IMG/VR virus record: IMGVR_UViG_3300025115_000054
Coordinates: 1 to 24,563 of that record
From: a virus
Direction: 5' to 3' (one strand)
Length of the DNA: 24,563 bases
Shown here piece after piece: positions 10,802 through 20,811 of the stretch; the stretch's first letter is position 1; every line of letters begins with the position of its first letter. The notes under the pieces were generated by a model, which was given only the letters and a program-made list of their open reading frames with translations, searched no databases and was not told the origin of the DNA. Made by a program: the position numbers and the translations under genes.

Positions 10802-13800
10802 TCTAGAGATAAAATATACTGATAATTCAGACAAATTTAGGGAGCCGGCATTAACTTTCCAGAGGACAGGTAGATATACTAATGCCCCTCCTGGTACAAC
10901 AGAATATAGGCGATATTGGGATGAACAGTATCGTCGTTGTTTATTCGGTCATACTAGTGAGGATGGTGAATATATAACCGGTTATTTTTACTTTTACTTA
11001 AATTTTTGTCCTATTATTGTTACAAAGGTAGAGACTAAGAAAGATGGTAGTGGTAAAGAGAGGTCAGTTAGTACTAGGGTAAAAGACTTTCCTAGATTTT
11101 ATGATTATGACAGGGCGTATTTTGATGCTATAGAAGAAGCAGAAAATACAGGTAAACATCTAGTAGTTATTAAGAAAAGGGGTGCTGGTTACTCCTTTAA
11201 AGGTGGCTCTATGTTATGTCGTAATTTTTATTTAATACCAGACTCAAAGTCATATGCAATAGCTAGTGAAGCAGAGTTCTTAACCAAAGATGGTCTACTT
11301 ACTAAAGCTTGGGACTTTATGGATTTTATAGACCAACATACTGCTTGGTCTAAAAAACGTCAAAAGATAGATACTAGAATGCATAAGCGTGCATCTATTG
11401 TAATTGATAAAGATGGTGTTAAAACAGAGGTAGGTTATAAATCTGAGATTATAGGTATAACTCTTAAGAACGATGCTCAGAAAGCTAGGGGTAAAAGGGG
11501 TAAACTTATACTTTGGGAAGAAGCTGGTAAGTTTCCTGCCTTAAAGACAGCCTGGCAGATTGCTAGACCATCTGTTGAAGACTCAAACGTAGCATTTGGT
11601 TTAATGATCGCTTATGGTACTGGTGGTACTGAAGGAGTTGATTATGAAGGTCTAAAAGACCTATTTTATGAACCAGATGCATATAATTGTTTACCTATAG
11701 TAAACATTTGGGATGAAGAGAATTATGGCCAAGATGGTGGTTTCTTTGTTCCAGAATACTATAATATGACAGGTTCATATGATGGGGAACTAAAAGAATT
11801 TCATGGTTCACCATTTATGGATAGCCAAGGTAATTCAAATGTAAGACTTAGTAAAAGGTACTCTACTGAATTAAGGAAGAAAATATTTGATAGTGCTACT
11901 GATAAAAGTGCTGTAGATAGGTATATATGTGAACACCCATTTACACCTGCAGAAGCAACACTAAATATAAAAGGTAATATCTTCCCAAAAGCAGATTTAA
12001 TTAGGCATTTAGCAACTATACGTAACTCTACTAAATTGAAAGAATTTAAACAAGTAGGGGAATTGACATATGGTCCTGATAAACGTATAACCTGGCAGAT
12101 TAGTGATAAGTTAAAAGACCTTACTAAGTATAGATTAGAGAAAGGGGCAGATAAAAAAAGTGCTGTTGTTATATGGGAACATCCACCAGAAGATCCTCCT
12201 TATGGGTTATATATAGCTGGTTGTTTATTACCAGGAGAAAAAGTGTTAACAAACGAAGGATTGCTTAATGTAGAAGATGTTAATTATACTAATAGACTTG
12301 TTGATAAAGATGGTAATTTAGTTAATATTAAAGCATTACTTAGGTATGATAAAGAAAACGAAGACACTTATACTCTAAAAATGTCTAATACATACAGAAC
12401 AACTACTTTTACTAAAGAACATCCAATATATGTTTCAGATCATTCTTTAAATAAACAAAATATTATAAAGGAAAATTTATTTAATTTTGATTTTAAAAAA
12501 GTATCTGAAATTAAAATTGGAGATTGGGTTAAATATCCAAATACATATTTATGTAATGAATCTGATGAACACTATGCCCCAATATCAGAGTATTGGTGGT
12601 TTATAGGTTTATGGTTAGGTGATGGTTGGTGTTCTAAGAATAGGATATATGTGTGTTTTGATAAAACAAACATATCGCAAATTGAAAGATTAAAGAAATT
12701 TGTCAAAATGTTTTATCCTACTAATATTTCTATTAGAGAAAGAAATGGTTCAATTGAGTGTTCTTTTGTAGCTGATTATTTGAGAAAAGATTTACTTAAA
12801 TTTGGAAGATATGCTTCTGGTAAATTTATTCCAGAACATATTAAATATGAAGAAAACCTTATTAAACAAAATTTACTTTTAGGGTTTCTGGATTCTGATG
12901 GATGTGTATATAAAGATAAAAGAGGATATATATTTTTGGAATTTGTTAGTATGAATTTAAGGTTATTAGAAGATTTTCAAGATATTGCTTTTTCTTTAGG
13001 ATTAGTAGGAAATTTATCAAAATTAAGAGAAGAAGGAGATTATAACATAGAGGGTAGAATTGGTAAACAACACGAAGCCTATCATCTAAGATTTGGTCAT
13101 ACAGATTCTATTAAATTTGCTAATATGTGTAATTTTGATATAAGAAGTAAATTATCAAAAATAGATAGAAATAATATAAAACAAACTAGAAATAGACCAA
13201 AAGCAGGATGTTTTTTGAGTGAAGATAATAGATATATATATTTCCAAATAAAGAATATTATAAAAGGAAATTATACTGGAATTGTATTTAACTTTGAAAC
13301 GGAGACTCATAGTTTTTGTACACACCATATTTCTACACATAACTGTGACCCATATGATCATGATGAGTCAGGGACAAATTCTTTGGGGTCAGTTATTATA
13401 TATAAACGATTCCAGAATTTTGAATCTTATTATGATTTACCAGTAGCAGAGTATACAGGTAGGCCTGAATCAGCAGAAGAGTTTTATGAAATAGTTAGGC
13501 GGTTAGTTAAATATTATAATGCCAAATTACTTTATGAAAATGAGAAAAAAGGATTATATGTATACTTTTCACATAAAAATGAAGAGTATTTATTAGCAGA
13601 TCAACCAGATGTTATTAATGATATTCTTCAAAATAAGACTACTGTTAATAGACGAAAAGGAATACATATGAATAAAGAAATCAAATTATGGGGGGAAAGA
13701 TTAATCAAAGATTGGCTAAACGAAGAATATGCCCCAGGTCAGAAAAACCTACATAAAATATTTTCAGAACCATTATTAGAGGAACTTATCTCATATAGTA

Positions 13801-13961
13801 TGGATGGTAACTTTGATAGGGTTATGGCATTAATGATGGTCATGATATATAAACAAGAATTATATCATGTACAAGTTACAAAGAAAAAAGACTATGATAA
13901 ATCCAGGGCATTGTTTGCCGAACCTTTGTTCAAGGATTTAGATGGAATTGGTTGGATTTAA
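10791..13961 (+). CDS. terL: Terminase large subunit containing an intein
   Basis: The ATP-driven DNA-packaging motor and nuclease. Counting from the ATG at 10791 (a TTG six bases earlier is also in frame), residues about 126-138 (KRGAGYSFKGGS) form the deviant Walker A and LILWEEAG at 239-246 the Walker B with the catalytic Glu. After the intein, the nuclease domain shows CDPYDHDESGTNS, with the first acidic residue at the splice junction, then LLYENEKKG and a late acidic motif in YSMDGNFDRVMALMM. Residues 478-851 are the intein. Without it the protein is 682 residues, normal for a large terminase. Extein Arg codons favour AGG and CGT, unlike the intein. Strong call; the portal gene follows 12 bases later. 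Confidence 0.93.
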   Translation: MAYNLEIKYTDNSDKFREPALTFQRTGRYTNAPPGTTEYRRYWDEQYRRCLFGHTSEDGEYITGYFYFYLNFCPIIVTKVETKKDGSGKERSVSTRVKDFPRFYDYDRAYFDAIEEAENTGKHLVVIKKRGAGYSFKGGSMLCRNFYLIPDSKSYAIASEAEFLTKDGLLTKAWDFMDFIDQHTAWSKKRQKIDTRMHKRASIVIDKDGVKTEVGYKSEIIGITLKNDAQKARGKRGKLILWEEAGKFPALKTAWQIARPSVEDSNVAFGLMIAYGTGGTEGVDYEGLKDLFYEPDAYNCLPIVNIWDEENYGQDGGFFVPEYYNMTGSYDGELKEFHGSPFMDSQGNSNVRLSKRYSTELRKKIFDSATDKSAVDRYICEHPFTPAEATLNIKGNIFPKADLIRHLATIRNSTKLKEFKQVGELTYGPDKRITWQISDKLKDLTKYRLEKGADKKSAVVIWEHPPEDPPYGLYIAGCLLPGEKVLTNEGLLNVEDVNYTNRLVDKDGNLVNIKALLRYDKENEDTYTLKMSNTYRTTTFTKEHPIYVSDHSLNKQNIIKENLFNFDFKKVSEIKIGDWVKYPNTYLCNESDEHYAPISEYWWFIGLWLGDGWCSKNRIYVCFDKTNISQIERLKKFVKMFYPTNISIRERNGSIECSFVADYLRKDLLKFGRYASGKFIPEHIKYEENLIKQNLLLGFLDSDGCVYKDKRGYIFLEFVSMNLRLLEDFQDIAFSLGLVGNLSKLREEGDYNIEGRIGKQHEAYHLRFGHTDSIKFANMCNFDIRSKLSKIDRNNIKQTRNRPKAGCFLSEDNRYIYFQIKNIIKGNYTGIVFNFETETHSFCTHHISTHNCDPYDHDESGTNSLGSVIIYKRFQNFESYYDLPVAEYTGRPESAEEFYEIVRRLVKYYNAKLLYENEKKGLYVYFSHKNEEYLLADQPDVINDILQNKTTVNRRKGIHMNKEIKLWGERLIKDWLNEEYAPGQKNLHKIFSEPLLEELISYSMDGNFDRVMALMMVMIYKQELYHVQVTKKKDYDKSRALFAEPLFKDLDGIGWI
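12222..13343 (+). mobile_element. LAGLIDADG homing-endonuclease intein inside terL
   Basis: The 374-residue insertion starts with Cys (CLLPGEKVLTNEGLLNVEDV), ends HN, and is followed by Cys at the +1 extein position, the standard self-splicing residues. A block-B-like motif (KEHPIYV) and final ISTHN support splicing. Two dodecapeptides, GLWLGDGWC (near intein residue 128) and LGFLDSDGC (near 221), identify a LAGLIDADG homing endonuclease. Arg codons are nearly all AGA and Gly codons shift towards GGA compared with the exteins, suggesting recent arrival. The site is the conserved strand before the first nuclease aspartate, a place where an inexact loss would be lethal to the phage. Confidence 0.95.
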
Positions 13962-13973
13962 TAACTAAGTAAA

Positions 13974-16340
13974 ATGGCATATAGCAATAACGGTAATGTT
14001 TTTCCAGTACAAAAACTACCTAAGAAAAAGAAAACAGAGGATTGGGGTAAGAAGTGCGTAGATGCATTAATTGGTCGTTCTTCTATGGGTATTCTTGTTG
14101 GTGGTCAAGATAGGAAAGAAAGAATGAAGGTTGCTTATGAATTGTATAATAGTAACTTTGATGAAAAGGATTTTAAACATGTAACAGACCCATTTAAAGT
14201 TGGTGATACTTTTCCTGCAAAAATGCAGAACTTTAATATCATTAGACCTAAAATAGATTTGTTAATTGGCGAAGAAAGTAAAAGACCTTTTAACTTTAAA
14301 GTTATTCAAACAAATGAAGAAGCAATATCTAAAATGCAGGAAGAGTATAAATCTCTATTTGCACAATATTTAGCAGAATATTTACAGACAGGTGTTGAGG
14401 ATGAGGAATTTCTAATGTCCATCCAGAAATACATGAAAATGAACTATAAGAACATAGCAGAAGAAACAGCACAGAATATGTTAGCATATCTTAAGGAAAG
14501 ATTAATGGTTGTTAATGAATTTCTTAAGGGTTGGAAAGATGGTTTAATTTCTGGTGAGGAGATATATTATATAGGTATAGTTAATGGCGAACCTTTCTTA
14601 GAAAGAGTAAATCCATTATATTGTGACTATGATAGGGATCCAGAATTGGAATTTATACATGATTCATCTTGGTTTAAGAGAGAGTTTAAAATGGATGCGT
14701 CTACTGCTTATGATAGGTGGTTTGACAAATTAGATGAGGATGATCTTGATAAAATATTAAAGCTAACAGAAGGTGGATCAGCTGCTGGTTCTCCTATGAG
14801 TAAAAGTAAAGACCCACAAAGTAGGGGTATCATATTTACTGAAAAGTTACCATCACATGAGACTGATACTGAAATAAGAGATGAAATAACAGTGTATCAT
14901 GTAGTATGGACTTCTTATAAAAAAGTGGGGTTCTTAACTATTACTGATGAAGAAGGATTAGAGGAAGTGCTTCCTGTAGATGAAGATTATGATGTTCAAC
15001 CTAATGATAGGATTGAATGGGAATGGGTATCAGAGATATGGGAAGGATATAGGATAGGTAAAGATATTTATGTAGGTGTTCAACCTATAGAATATCAACA
15101 TCAATCAATAGAATCATTATATGAAAATAAAATTCCTTATACAGGTGTAATATATAGTAATACTAATTCTAGGGGTAAATCATTAGTAGAAATAATGAAA
15201 CCTCTTCAGTATATGTATACTGTACTTTGGTATAGATTAGATTTGATGATCGCTAGAGATAAAGGTAAAGCGATTGTTGTAGATATAACACAAATACCAA
15301 AAACATATGGTTTTACTGTAGAAAAATTTATGCATTATCTTGGTGCTTTAGGGGTAATGTTTGTAAACCCATATGAAGAAGGATGGGATGTTCCAGGTAG
15401 AGAAGGTGGTAAACCATCAAACTTTAATCAATTTGCTTCACAAGACTTATCAATGGGTAATGTCATAGCAGACTATATTAATCTTATGATTAAGATAGAA
15501 GATATGGTAGGTGAGATATCTGGTGTGTCTAAAGCAAGACAAGGTCAAATACATCATTCAGAATTAGTAGGTAATGTTGAGAGACAGGTATTACAATCTT
15601 CACATATTACTGAACCTTTATTCTGGAAACATAATCAAGCAAAAAGGGTTGTGTTAAATTCATTAATAGATGTTGCAAAATATGCTTATTCTGTTAATAA
15701 TAAAAAGAAGATAAACTTTATATTACCAGATACTTCTCGTGCTTTCATAGATATTACAAATGAATTTTTATATTCAGATCTTGATGTATTTGTAACAGAT
15801 TCTAGTAAAGAAACTGCAGATCTTGAAAAACTGAGGACACTTATGGGTCCTGCTATGCAAGCTGGTGCATCATTGTATGAAGCTGCTGAAATTGTTACTA
15901 GTGATAATATTTCATTTATTAAGAATAAACTTAAGGAAATAGATGAAAGACGTCAGCAAATGGAACAGCAAGCTCAACAGCAGCAGGTTGAAGCGCAACA
16001 ACAACAAACAGAAGCTCAAATGCAGATAGCTCAACAAGAAGCTGCTTTAAAACAAGAAGAACTCAGGATTAAAGAGGAAGACTCAATTCGTAAAGCAGAA
16101 ACACAGTTAGCAATTGCAATGCTTGGTCAAGAAGATGAAGAACCTGAAGTAGAAGATAATTCTATGGAAAGAATGAAAATGGAACTACAGAAAGATAAGC
16201 AAAGAGCAGATGAGAGAATAAAAGAAAGGCAACTTGAGGAAGACAAGCGTAAGAATAGAGTTGCTGAACAACAAAAAGAAAAAGAGATTGCTATTAAAAG
16301 AAAAGTAGCAAATAAACCTAGAACCAGTACTAATAAATAA
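13974..16340 (+). CDS. Portal protein (788 aa)
   Basis: The portal is the dodecameric ring through which DNA enters the head and to which the tail joins. The size, the position directly after terL and motifs such as FNIIRPKIDLLIGEESKRP near residue 85 and a long wing/stem region fit crAss-like portals. The C-terminal 130 residues are Gln/Glu/Lys-rich (QQAQQQQVEAQQQQTEAQ near 660-680, then a long charged helix), expected to form an extended coiled barrel. The ATG follows the terminase stop by 12 bases. Length is at the upper end for portals but usual for this group. Function is confident from order and layout, without any alignment. Confidence 0.85.
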   Translation: MAYSNNGNVFPVQKLPKKKKTEDWGKKCVDALIGRSSMGILVGGQDRKERMKVAYELYNSNFDEKDFKHVTDPFKVGDTFPAKMQNFNIIRPKIDLLIGEESKRPFNFKVIQTNEEAISKMQEEYKSLFAQYLAEYLQTGVEDEEFLMSIQKYMKMNYKNIAEETAQNMLAYLKERLMVVNEFLKGWKDGLISGEEIYYIGIVNGEPFLERVNPLYCDYDRDPELEFIHDSSWFKREFKMDASTAYDRWFDKLDEDDLDKILKLTEGGSAAGSPMSKSKDPQSRGIIFTEKLPSHETDTEIRDEITVYHVVWTSYKKVGFLTITDEEGLEEVLPVDEDYDVQPNDRIEWEWVSEIWEGYRIGKDIYVGVQPIEYQHQSIESLYENKIPYTGVIYSNTNSRGKSLVEIMKPLQYMYTVLWYRLDLMIARDKGKAIVVDITQIPKTYGFTVEKFMHYLGALGVMFVNPYEEGWDVPGREGGKPSNFNQFASQDLSMGNVIADYINLMIKIEDMVGEISGVSKARQGQIHHSELVGNVERQVLQSSHITEPLFWKHNQAKRVVLNSLIDVAKYAYSVNNKKKINFILPDTSRAFIDITNEFLYSDLDVFVTDSSKETADLEKLRTLMGPAMQAGASLYEAAEIVTSDNISFIKNKLKEIDERRQQMEQQAQQQQVEAQQQQTEAQMQIAQQEAALKQEELRIKEEDSIRKAETQLAIAMLGQEDEEPEVEDNSMERMKMELQKDKQRADERIKERQLEEDKRKNRVAEQQKEKEIAIKRKVANKPRTSTNK

Positions 16341-16348
16341 TTATAATT

Positions 16349-17470
16349 ATGGCTGATGATAAAGATAAGGGTGTATTTGATGGATTTGATTTCCTTGCGA
16401 GTATGCTTGTTAGAGACGACAACAATCCAGGTAAACCAGTAAAAGATGTTAATGATAATATCTTAGATATTGATCCTGATGAGTTAGAGAAGAAGATTAA
16501 AGATAAAGGTCAGAAGAAAGACACTACTAAAAAAGTAGATGATGATGTAGATGATGTAGACGATGATCAGGATGATAATGATGATAATAAAACAGATGAT
16601 GATAAAGATGAGAACGATGAATTTGAAAAAGACATCAGTTCATTCTTTGCAGCAGAGTTAGCTAAAAAAACAGGTATCGAATTAGATGAAGAAACTAAGA
16701 TCGAGAGTGTTGATGATGTAATGTCATTGTTATCTACTATTATAGATGATAATTCTAAACCTAGTTATTCTTCTGAAGAAGTAGAAAGATTTGATGAATT
16801 TGTTAAACAAGGTGGTGATTTGAGGGAATTTTATGATCAGATATATTCTGGTAGAATAAATACAGAATATATTGATATTAAAAAAGAATCAGATCAGAAA
16901 GCTGTTATAAAACAACATTTATTAAATCAAGGATATAATGAAGCCAAAATATCTAGGGCTATATCTAGATATGAAGAATCTGGTGTTCTTGAAGAAGAAG
17001 CTGAAGATGCACTTGAATTAGTTAAGGAATTCGATAAAAAGAATGCTGAAAGGCTATTAAAAGAGCAAGAAGAAGTTTTTAAAGAACAACAAAGAATGAA
17101 ACAAGAGTTCTTACGTGACGTAAACTCGACAATGAAGGACATGACAGAATTGGCAGGAGTACAAATATCAGATAAAGACAAAAAAGAACTCTTCAGTTAT
17201 ATTTTTGCTACTGATAGAAATGGTATGACAAGTTTTCAAAGAGATATTCAGAAAGACGTTAATACCCTTATTGAAGTGGCGTTTTTTACAAAAAACAAAG
17301 ACAAAGTCATTAATAAGACAAAGAAGAAAGCAACTTCTGATGCCTATAAGACATTACAGGAAAAAATAAAGATGAATAAAGGCAAACTAGGAAAAAGTGG
17401 TGGCCAAATAAACGATGACAATTCCGATAAAGGTTCTTTAGGCGATCTTGGAAAAGGTTTTATTTTTTAA
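16349..17470 (+). CDS. Acidic scaffold-like protein (373 aa)
   Basis: The gene sits between portal and major capsid protein, the standard place for a scaffolding protein or head-maturation factor. Residues about 56-95 are a run dominated by Asp with Asn and Lys (DDDVDDVDDDQDD), flanked by charged helices; residues 190-260 form coiled coil (KEFDKKNAERLLKEQEEVFK). The C-terminus is basic and Gly/Ser-rich (KMNKGKLGKSGGQ). No protease motif is visible. High charge, helical content and absence of enzyme signatures fit a scaffold that templates capsid assembly. The assignment is by position and composition. Confidence 0.65.
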   Translation: MADDKDKGVFDGFDFLASMLVRDDNNPGKPVKDVNDNILDIDPDELEKKIKDKGQKKDTTKKVDDDVDDVDDDQDDNDDNKTDDDKDENDEFEKDISSFFAAELAKKTGIELDEETKIESVDDVMSLLSTIIDDNSKPSYSSEEVERFDEFVKQGGDLREFYDQIYSGRINTEYIDIKKESDQKAVIKQHLLNQGYNEAKISRAISRYEESGVLEEEAEDALELVKEFDKKNAERLLKEQEEVFKEQQRMKQEFLRDVNSTMKDMTELAGVQISDKDKKELFSYIFATDRNGMTSFQRDIQKDVNTLIEVAFFTKNKDKVINKTKKKATSDAYKTLQEKIKMNKGKLGKSGGQINDDNSDKGSLGDLGKGFIF

Positions 17471-17496
17471 TTAATTTAAATTTAAGTAAATAGATT

Positions 17497-18963
17497 ATGG
17501 ACAACACAATGTTAAACAACCTAACGCTTTATCGTACAAAGTACTTTTCGGGGTTAGTTGATAGCAGGATGTTGGCGAATGCATTAGCAACAGAGCCTCA
17601 TAAAGTATCACCAGTTATATCATATATATTTGGTGCTTATGATAGAGGTAACGTTCTTGACTATCTTACGAATGGTATTGGTAGGACAATGACAGTCGAA
17701 TCCAATAGTTATCGTTGGGATGTCATGATAGAACATGACCGTGCCATCGAGATTAAAGGTGCTAAATGGAATGGTGCTAGCATTCAGTCAACCGATGTTC
17801 CAGGTATTGCTAAATCAACTATTCAGTTATGGCTGGATGATCGTTGGTTTGGACCTGGTGCAATATTAGCCTTTGACGACAAAGAATTTATGGTACGTGT
17901 CGTTGGGGAACCTTATCAGGATGGTTCGCAGTTTGTTTATACGGTTGTCACAGCTGATGGTAAAGATGAATCGTTTATTCCGCCTTCACTGCTCACTAGA
18001 GGTAAAAAAGTTAGTAGAATGGGTAGTGCTTACGGTGAATACAGCGAAGAAGCTGATATCGTCAACTACTCGACACCGTTTAAAATGGAGAACTATCTTA
18101 CTACTTGTAGATTATCGTATGACATAACTGGTGATGCTTTTGCATCTGTGATGGTTATTGAAATACGTGATCCTAAGAGCAACAAAACAACTAACTACTG
18201 GTCAACATATCAGGAGTGGGTTGCTATGCGTCAGTGGTATGAAAGGTTAGATAGAATGATGGTTTATCAGAAATCAAGTGTAGACGCTAACGGTCAGGTT
18301 GGTTTATTTGACACAAATGGTCGCCCAATATATATTGGTGCTGGTCTTCTTGAGCAGATAGCTCCTTCTAATATTCGTTACTATACTACTTTAACTCTTG
18401 ATTTAATAGATTCACTCTTATCAGATCTGTCGTACAACGTATTAGGTAAAGGTGAACGTAAGTTCCTTGCTCTTGCTGGTGAAATGGCTATGCGTGAGTG
18501 GCATAGGGTTCTCAAAGATGAAGCTTCTGGTTATTACTTAGTTGACACTAAATTTGTTAGTGGAACTGGTCAGGAGTTAGCACTTGGTGGACAGTTCATT
18601 ACATATCGTGGTCTGAATGGTATTGAAATTACTTTCAAACATCTCCCGATATTTGATGATCCTATTCATAACAGGAAACTACATCCTATTACTGGCAAAC
18701 CGCTTGAGTCTTACCGTGTAATGATTCTCTGGAATGGTTACTTAGATGGTGAGCCCAATATTCAGAAAGTAATTCGTAAAGGACGTGAAATGGTTATGTG
18801 GCATACCGCTGGTGCTGTAGCTCCAGGTGCAGGTTTTGCAACATCAATCAGTACGCTTCGTTCGAATGCAAAAGACGGATATTCGGTACACTTCTTATCA
18901 GAACAGGGTATCATGGTTAAAGATCCTACAGCTTGTGCACAGTTAATTTGCGATGCTGAATAA
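17497..18963 (+). CDS. Major capsid protein (488 aa)
   Basis: Length, position after the scaffold-like gene and an N-terminal region TEPHKVSPVISYIFGAYDRG agree with crAss-like major capsid proteins, which adopt the HK97 fold and form the icosahedral shell. Beta-rich middle segments (RDPKSNKTTNYWSTYQEW) and a long central helix region fit this. Codon use stands out: Arg is mostly CGT, and GC is higher than in neighbouring genes, as expected for the most abundant protein of the virion. A G6/C6 hairpin follows the stop. Confident, though no structural alignment was possible here. Confidence 0.88.
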   Translation: MDNTMLNNLTLYRTKYFSGLVDSRMLANALATEPHKVSPVISYIFGAYDRGNVLDYLTNGIGRTMTVESNSYRWDVMIEHDRAIEIKGAKWNGASIQSTDVPGIAKSTIQLWLDDRWFGPGAILAFDDKEFMVRVVGEPYQDGSQFVYTVVTADGKDESFIPPSLLTRGKKVSRMGSAYGEYSEEADIVNYSTPFKMENYLTTCRLSYDITGDAFASVMVIEIRDPKSNKTTNYWSTYQEWVAMRQWYERLDRMMVYQKSSVDANGQVGLFDTNGRPIYIGAGLLEQIAPSNIRYYTTLTLDLIDSLLSDLSYNVLGKGERKFLALAGEMAMREWHRVLKDEASGYYLVDTKFVSGTGQELALGGQFITYRGLNGIEITFKHLPIFDDPIHNRKLHPITGKPLESYRVMILWNGYLDGEPNIQKVIRKGREMVMWHTAGAVAPGAGFATSISTLRSNAKDGYSVHFLSEQGIMVKDPTACAQLICDAE

Positions 18964-18982
18964 AAAAACTGGGTGTGATGTT

Positions 18983-19001
18983 GGGGGGTGAGTAACCCCC
19001 C
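18983..19001 (+). terminator. G6/C6 hairpin after the major capsid gene
   Basis: GGGGGG (18983-18988) pairs with CCCCCC (18996-19001) over a 7-base loop, 20 bases past the capsid stop. No T-run follows, so it more likely stabilises the capsid mRNA 3' end or lowers read-through into the next genes than stops all transcription. Confidence 0.55.
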
Positions 19002-19043
19002 TAAACACTCGATTATGTTAAACCGTTTTAAAACGAGATATAT

Positions 19044-19916
19044 ATGTTAGTAATATTAAGACCCATTAAGCAAAGAACATGGACGAATATTAGGAAGTAT
19101 AGACACTGTTATGATTACTTAACAAGGTACTATACAAGATCTGGTAATATTTATACTGGATTAACTAGAAATGATGAAAAGAGATTAGGTGATTCTCTTG
19201 GTTTAGATCTATCAAATGGATCAGATTTTTGGAAGACTTTTTATGTAAGAGTAGGTTCTTCAGATGTGTTTCTTGATACAAATGACCCTATGGATGAATT
19301 AAGGTATTTATTTCTTAAAAACCATAAATTGGTAAAGACTTCTACTTTTGAAAATAAAGCTACTGCACAGTATCTTTTAATTAATCAGGAAGAAGAAGCT
19401 AAGAAAGAAAACTTATTTAATAAAGTTAAAACAGATGCAATTGTTGAGTTTAAGAAATTATCTTTAACAGACATGCGTAAATGTTTAAGGTTATTTGGTC
19501 AAAGTTCAAATAATGTAGGCAGCGAATTAATTGAAAATAGACTGTTTACTATTATACAGGAAAACCCACAAATGTTTTTAGATAAATGGGTTAATAATGC
19601 AAGTAGAGAAACAACTGTATTAATTGAAGAAGCTATCTCCAAAAATATTATACGTAGGAATAAAAACGTATATAAATATGGTAGTGATATAATTGCTAAT
19701 AGTTTAGAAGAGTGTATTGACTTTTTAAAGAATCCAAAGAATCAGGATATTAAACTTGCAATTATAGATGGTATTGAGGCAAAAGATTATATTGAACCTC
19801 TACCAGAATTATCAGAACCAGATGAACCACAAAAGAAAACAGTAAAAACACTTAAAACCAAAGATGGTGAAGAAGGTGTTGATATAAGTAAATTTAATGA
19901 TTTTTTTGCAGAATAA
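19044..19916 (+). CDS. Hypothetical structural-module protein (290 aa)
   Basis: An ATG at 19044 opens a 290-codon frame ending in TAA. The first 80 residues are basic and aromatic (RKYRHCYDYLTRYYTRSGN), the middle is helical (FNKVKTDAIVEFKKLSLTDM) and the last 40 are acidic and disordered with Pro (LPELSEPDEPQKKT). Its place between capsid and connector-like genes suggests a head-completion or vertex role. I recognise no family. It touches the next gene, whose ATG lies at its stop codon. Confidence 0.7.
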   Translation: MLVILRPIKQRTWTNIRKYRHCYDYLTRYYTRSGNIYTGLTRNDEKRLGDSLGLDLSNGSDFWKTFYVRVGSSDVFLDTNDPMDELRYLFLKNHKLVKTSTFENKATAQYLLINQEEEAKKENLFNKVKTDAIVEFKKLSLTDMRKCLRLFGQSSNNVGSELIENRLFTIIQENPQMFLDKWVNNASRETTVLIEEAISKNIIRRNKNVYKYGSDIIANSLEECIDFLKNPKNQDIKLAIIDGIEAKDYIEPLPELSEPDEPQKKTVKTLKTKDGEEGVDISKFNDFFAE

Positions 19917-20785
19917 TGACAATTAGCGAAATGCATACGGCTTTTAAGTTGGAGTTGGATAAGATAGATTCTCTCCAATATCCTGCTTTTACAGCCAATG
20001 AAATAGATTATCTATTAAACTCTGCAATCAAAAAATTTGTAAAAACTAGGTATAGTGGTACTAATGTTAAGAATCAATCTGTTGAAGAAACACAAAAAAG
20101 GATTGATGATTTAAAAACATTAGTCAGAGAAGCTACTGTATCATGTAGTGCAGGCACTATAAAACCAAATAGTTATGTATTAACTAGTGGGTTTAATGAT
20201 GCTGTATTTGCTTCAGCCAAATATTGGTTGTCGCTTGGTGAAGAAGTTAATATTGTTATAACAAGTAGTAGTGTACAAAAGAGACAAGGGGTTACTCCAA
20301 TAACATCTGATACATACAGATTTCATATTGATAGTCCTTTTTCAGAGCATATTCTACATTATGATTGTGCTAAGCCTCTTCGCCTGTTCTATAATAATAC
20401 TATAGAATTTATAACAGATGGTAACTATTCTATAAATTCTGCGTATATAAGGTATATCAAGGAGCCTATACCAGTAAATGCAACGGCAGTTACAGGTATA
20501 ACTTCAGGTAATATTTTACCAGGTAGGAGATATTTAGCTGCTACTTCTGGCAGTATTACTTACAATAGTGTATCATATGCAGTAGGTACTACTTTTATAG
20601 GGGTTGAAGGTGTAACAACTTTTACTCCTGTAGGTGGAGGTACTGTTAACTTTGTTGCTACAGACTGTGAATTATCTGATCATACTCATGATGAAATCGT
20701 TATGTTGGCTGTTCAGATAGCTTTAGAGAATGTAGAACAACCAAGATATCAGTCATATACCAATGAAGTGATTACCAGAGAATAA
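19916..20785 (+). CDS. Putative head-tail connector (ring/adaptor) protein (289 aa)
   Basis: The N-terminus MTISEMHTAFKLELDKIDSL and PAFTANEIDYLLNSAIKKFV is the helical opening typical of gp6/gp4-like adaptor proteins that bind below the portal, where a helix pair senses the portal rim. The remainder is beta-rich with repeated Gly/Thr (GITSGNILPGRRYLAAT, GTTFIGVEGVTTFT). Order after capsid supports a ring protein of a short-tailed virion. The call is by layout and order, not by alignment. The ATG overlaps the previous stop. Confidence 0.6.
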   Translation: MTISEMHTAFKLELDKIDSLQYPAFTANEIDYLLNSAIKKFVKTRYSGTNVKNQSVEETQKRIDDLKTLVREATVSCSAGTIKPNSYVLTSGFNDAVFASAKYWLSLGEEVNIVITSSSVQKRQGVTPITSDTYRFHIDSPFSEHILHYDCAKPLRLFYNNTIEFITDGNYSINSAYIRYIKEPIPVNATAVTGITSGNILPGRRYLAATSGSITYNSVSYAVGTTFIGVEGVTTFTPVGGGTVNFVATDCELSDHTHDEIVMLAVQIALENVEQPRYQSYTNEVITRE

Positions 20786-20811
20786 TGTTTAATTATTAAA
20801 ATTAATTTATT

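Noticed and set aside
15950-16100. Gln-codon repeats in the portal gene as a possible repeat array
   Set aside because: They encode a coiled-coil tail in frame and vary in sequence; there is no spacer structure as in a CRISPR array.
16518-16640. GAT-rich tract as a DNA repeat or origin
   Set aside because: It encodes the acidic Asp-rich part of the scaffold-like protein and is explained by coding.
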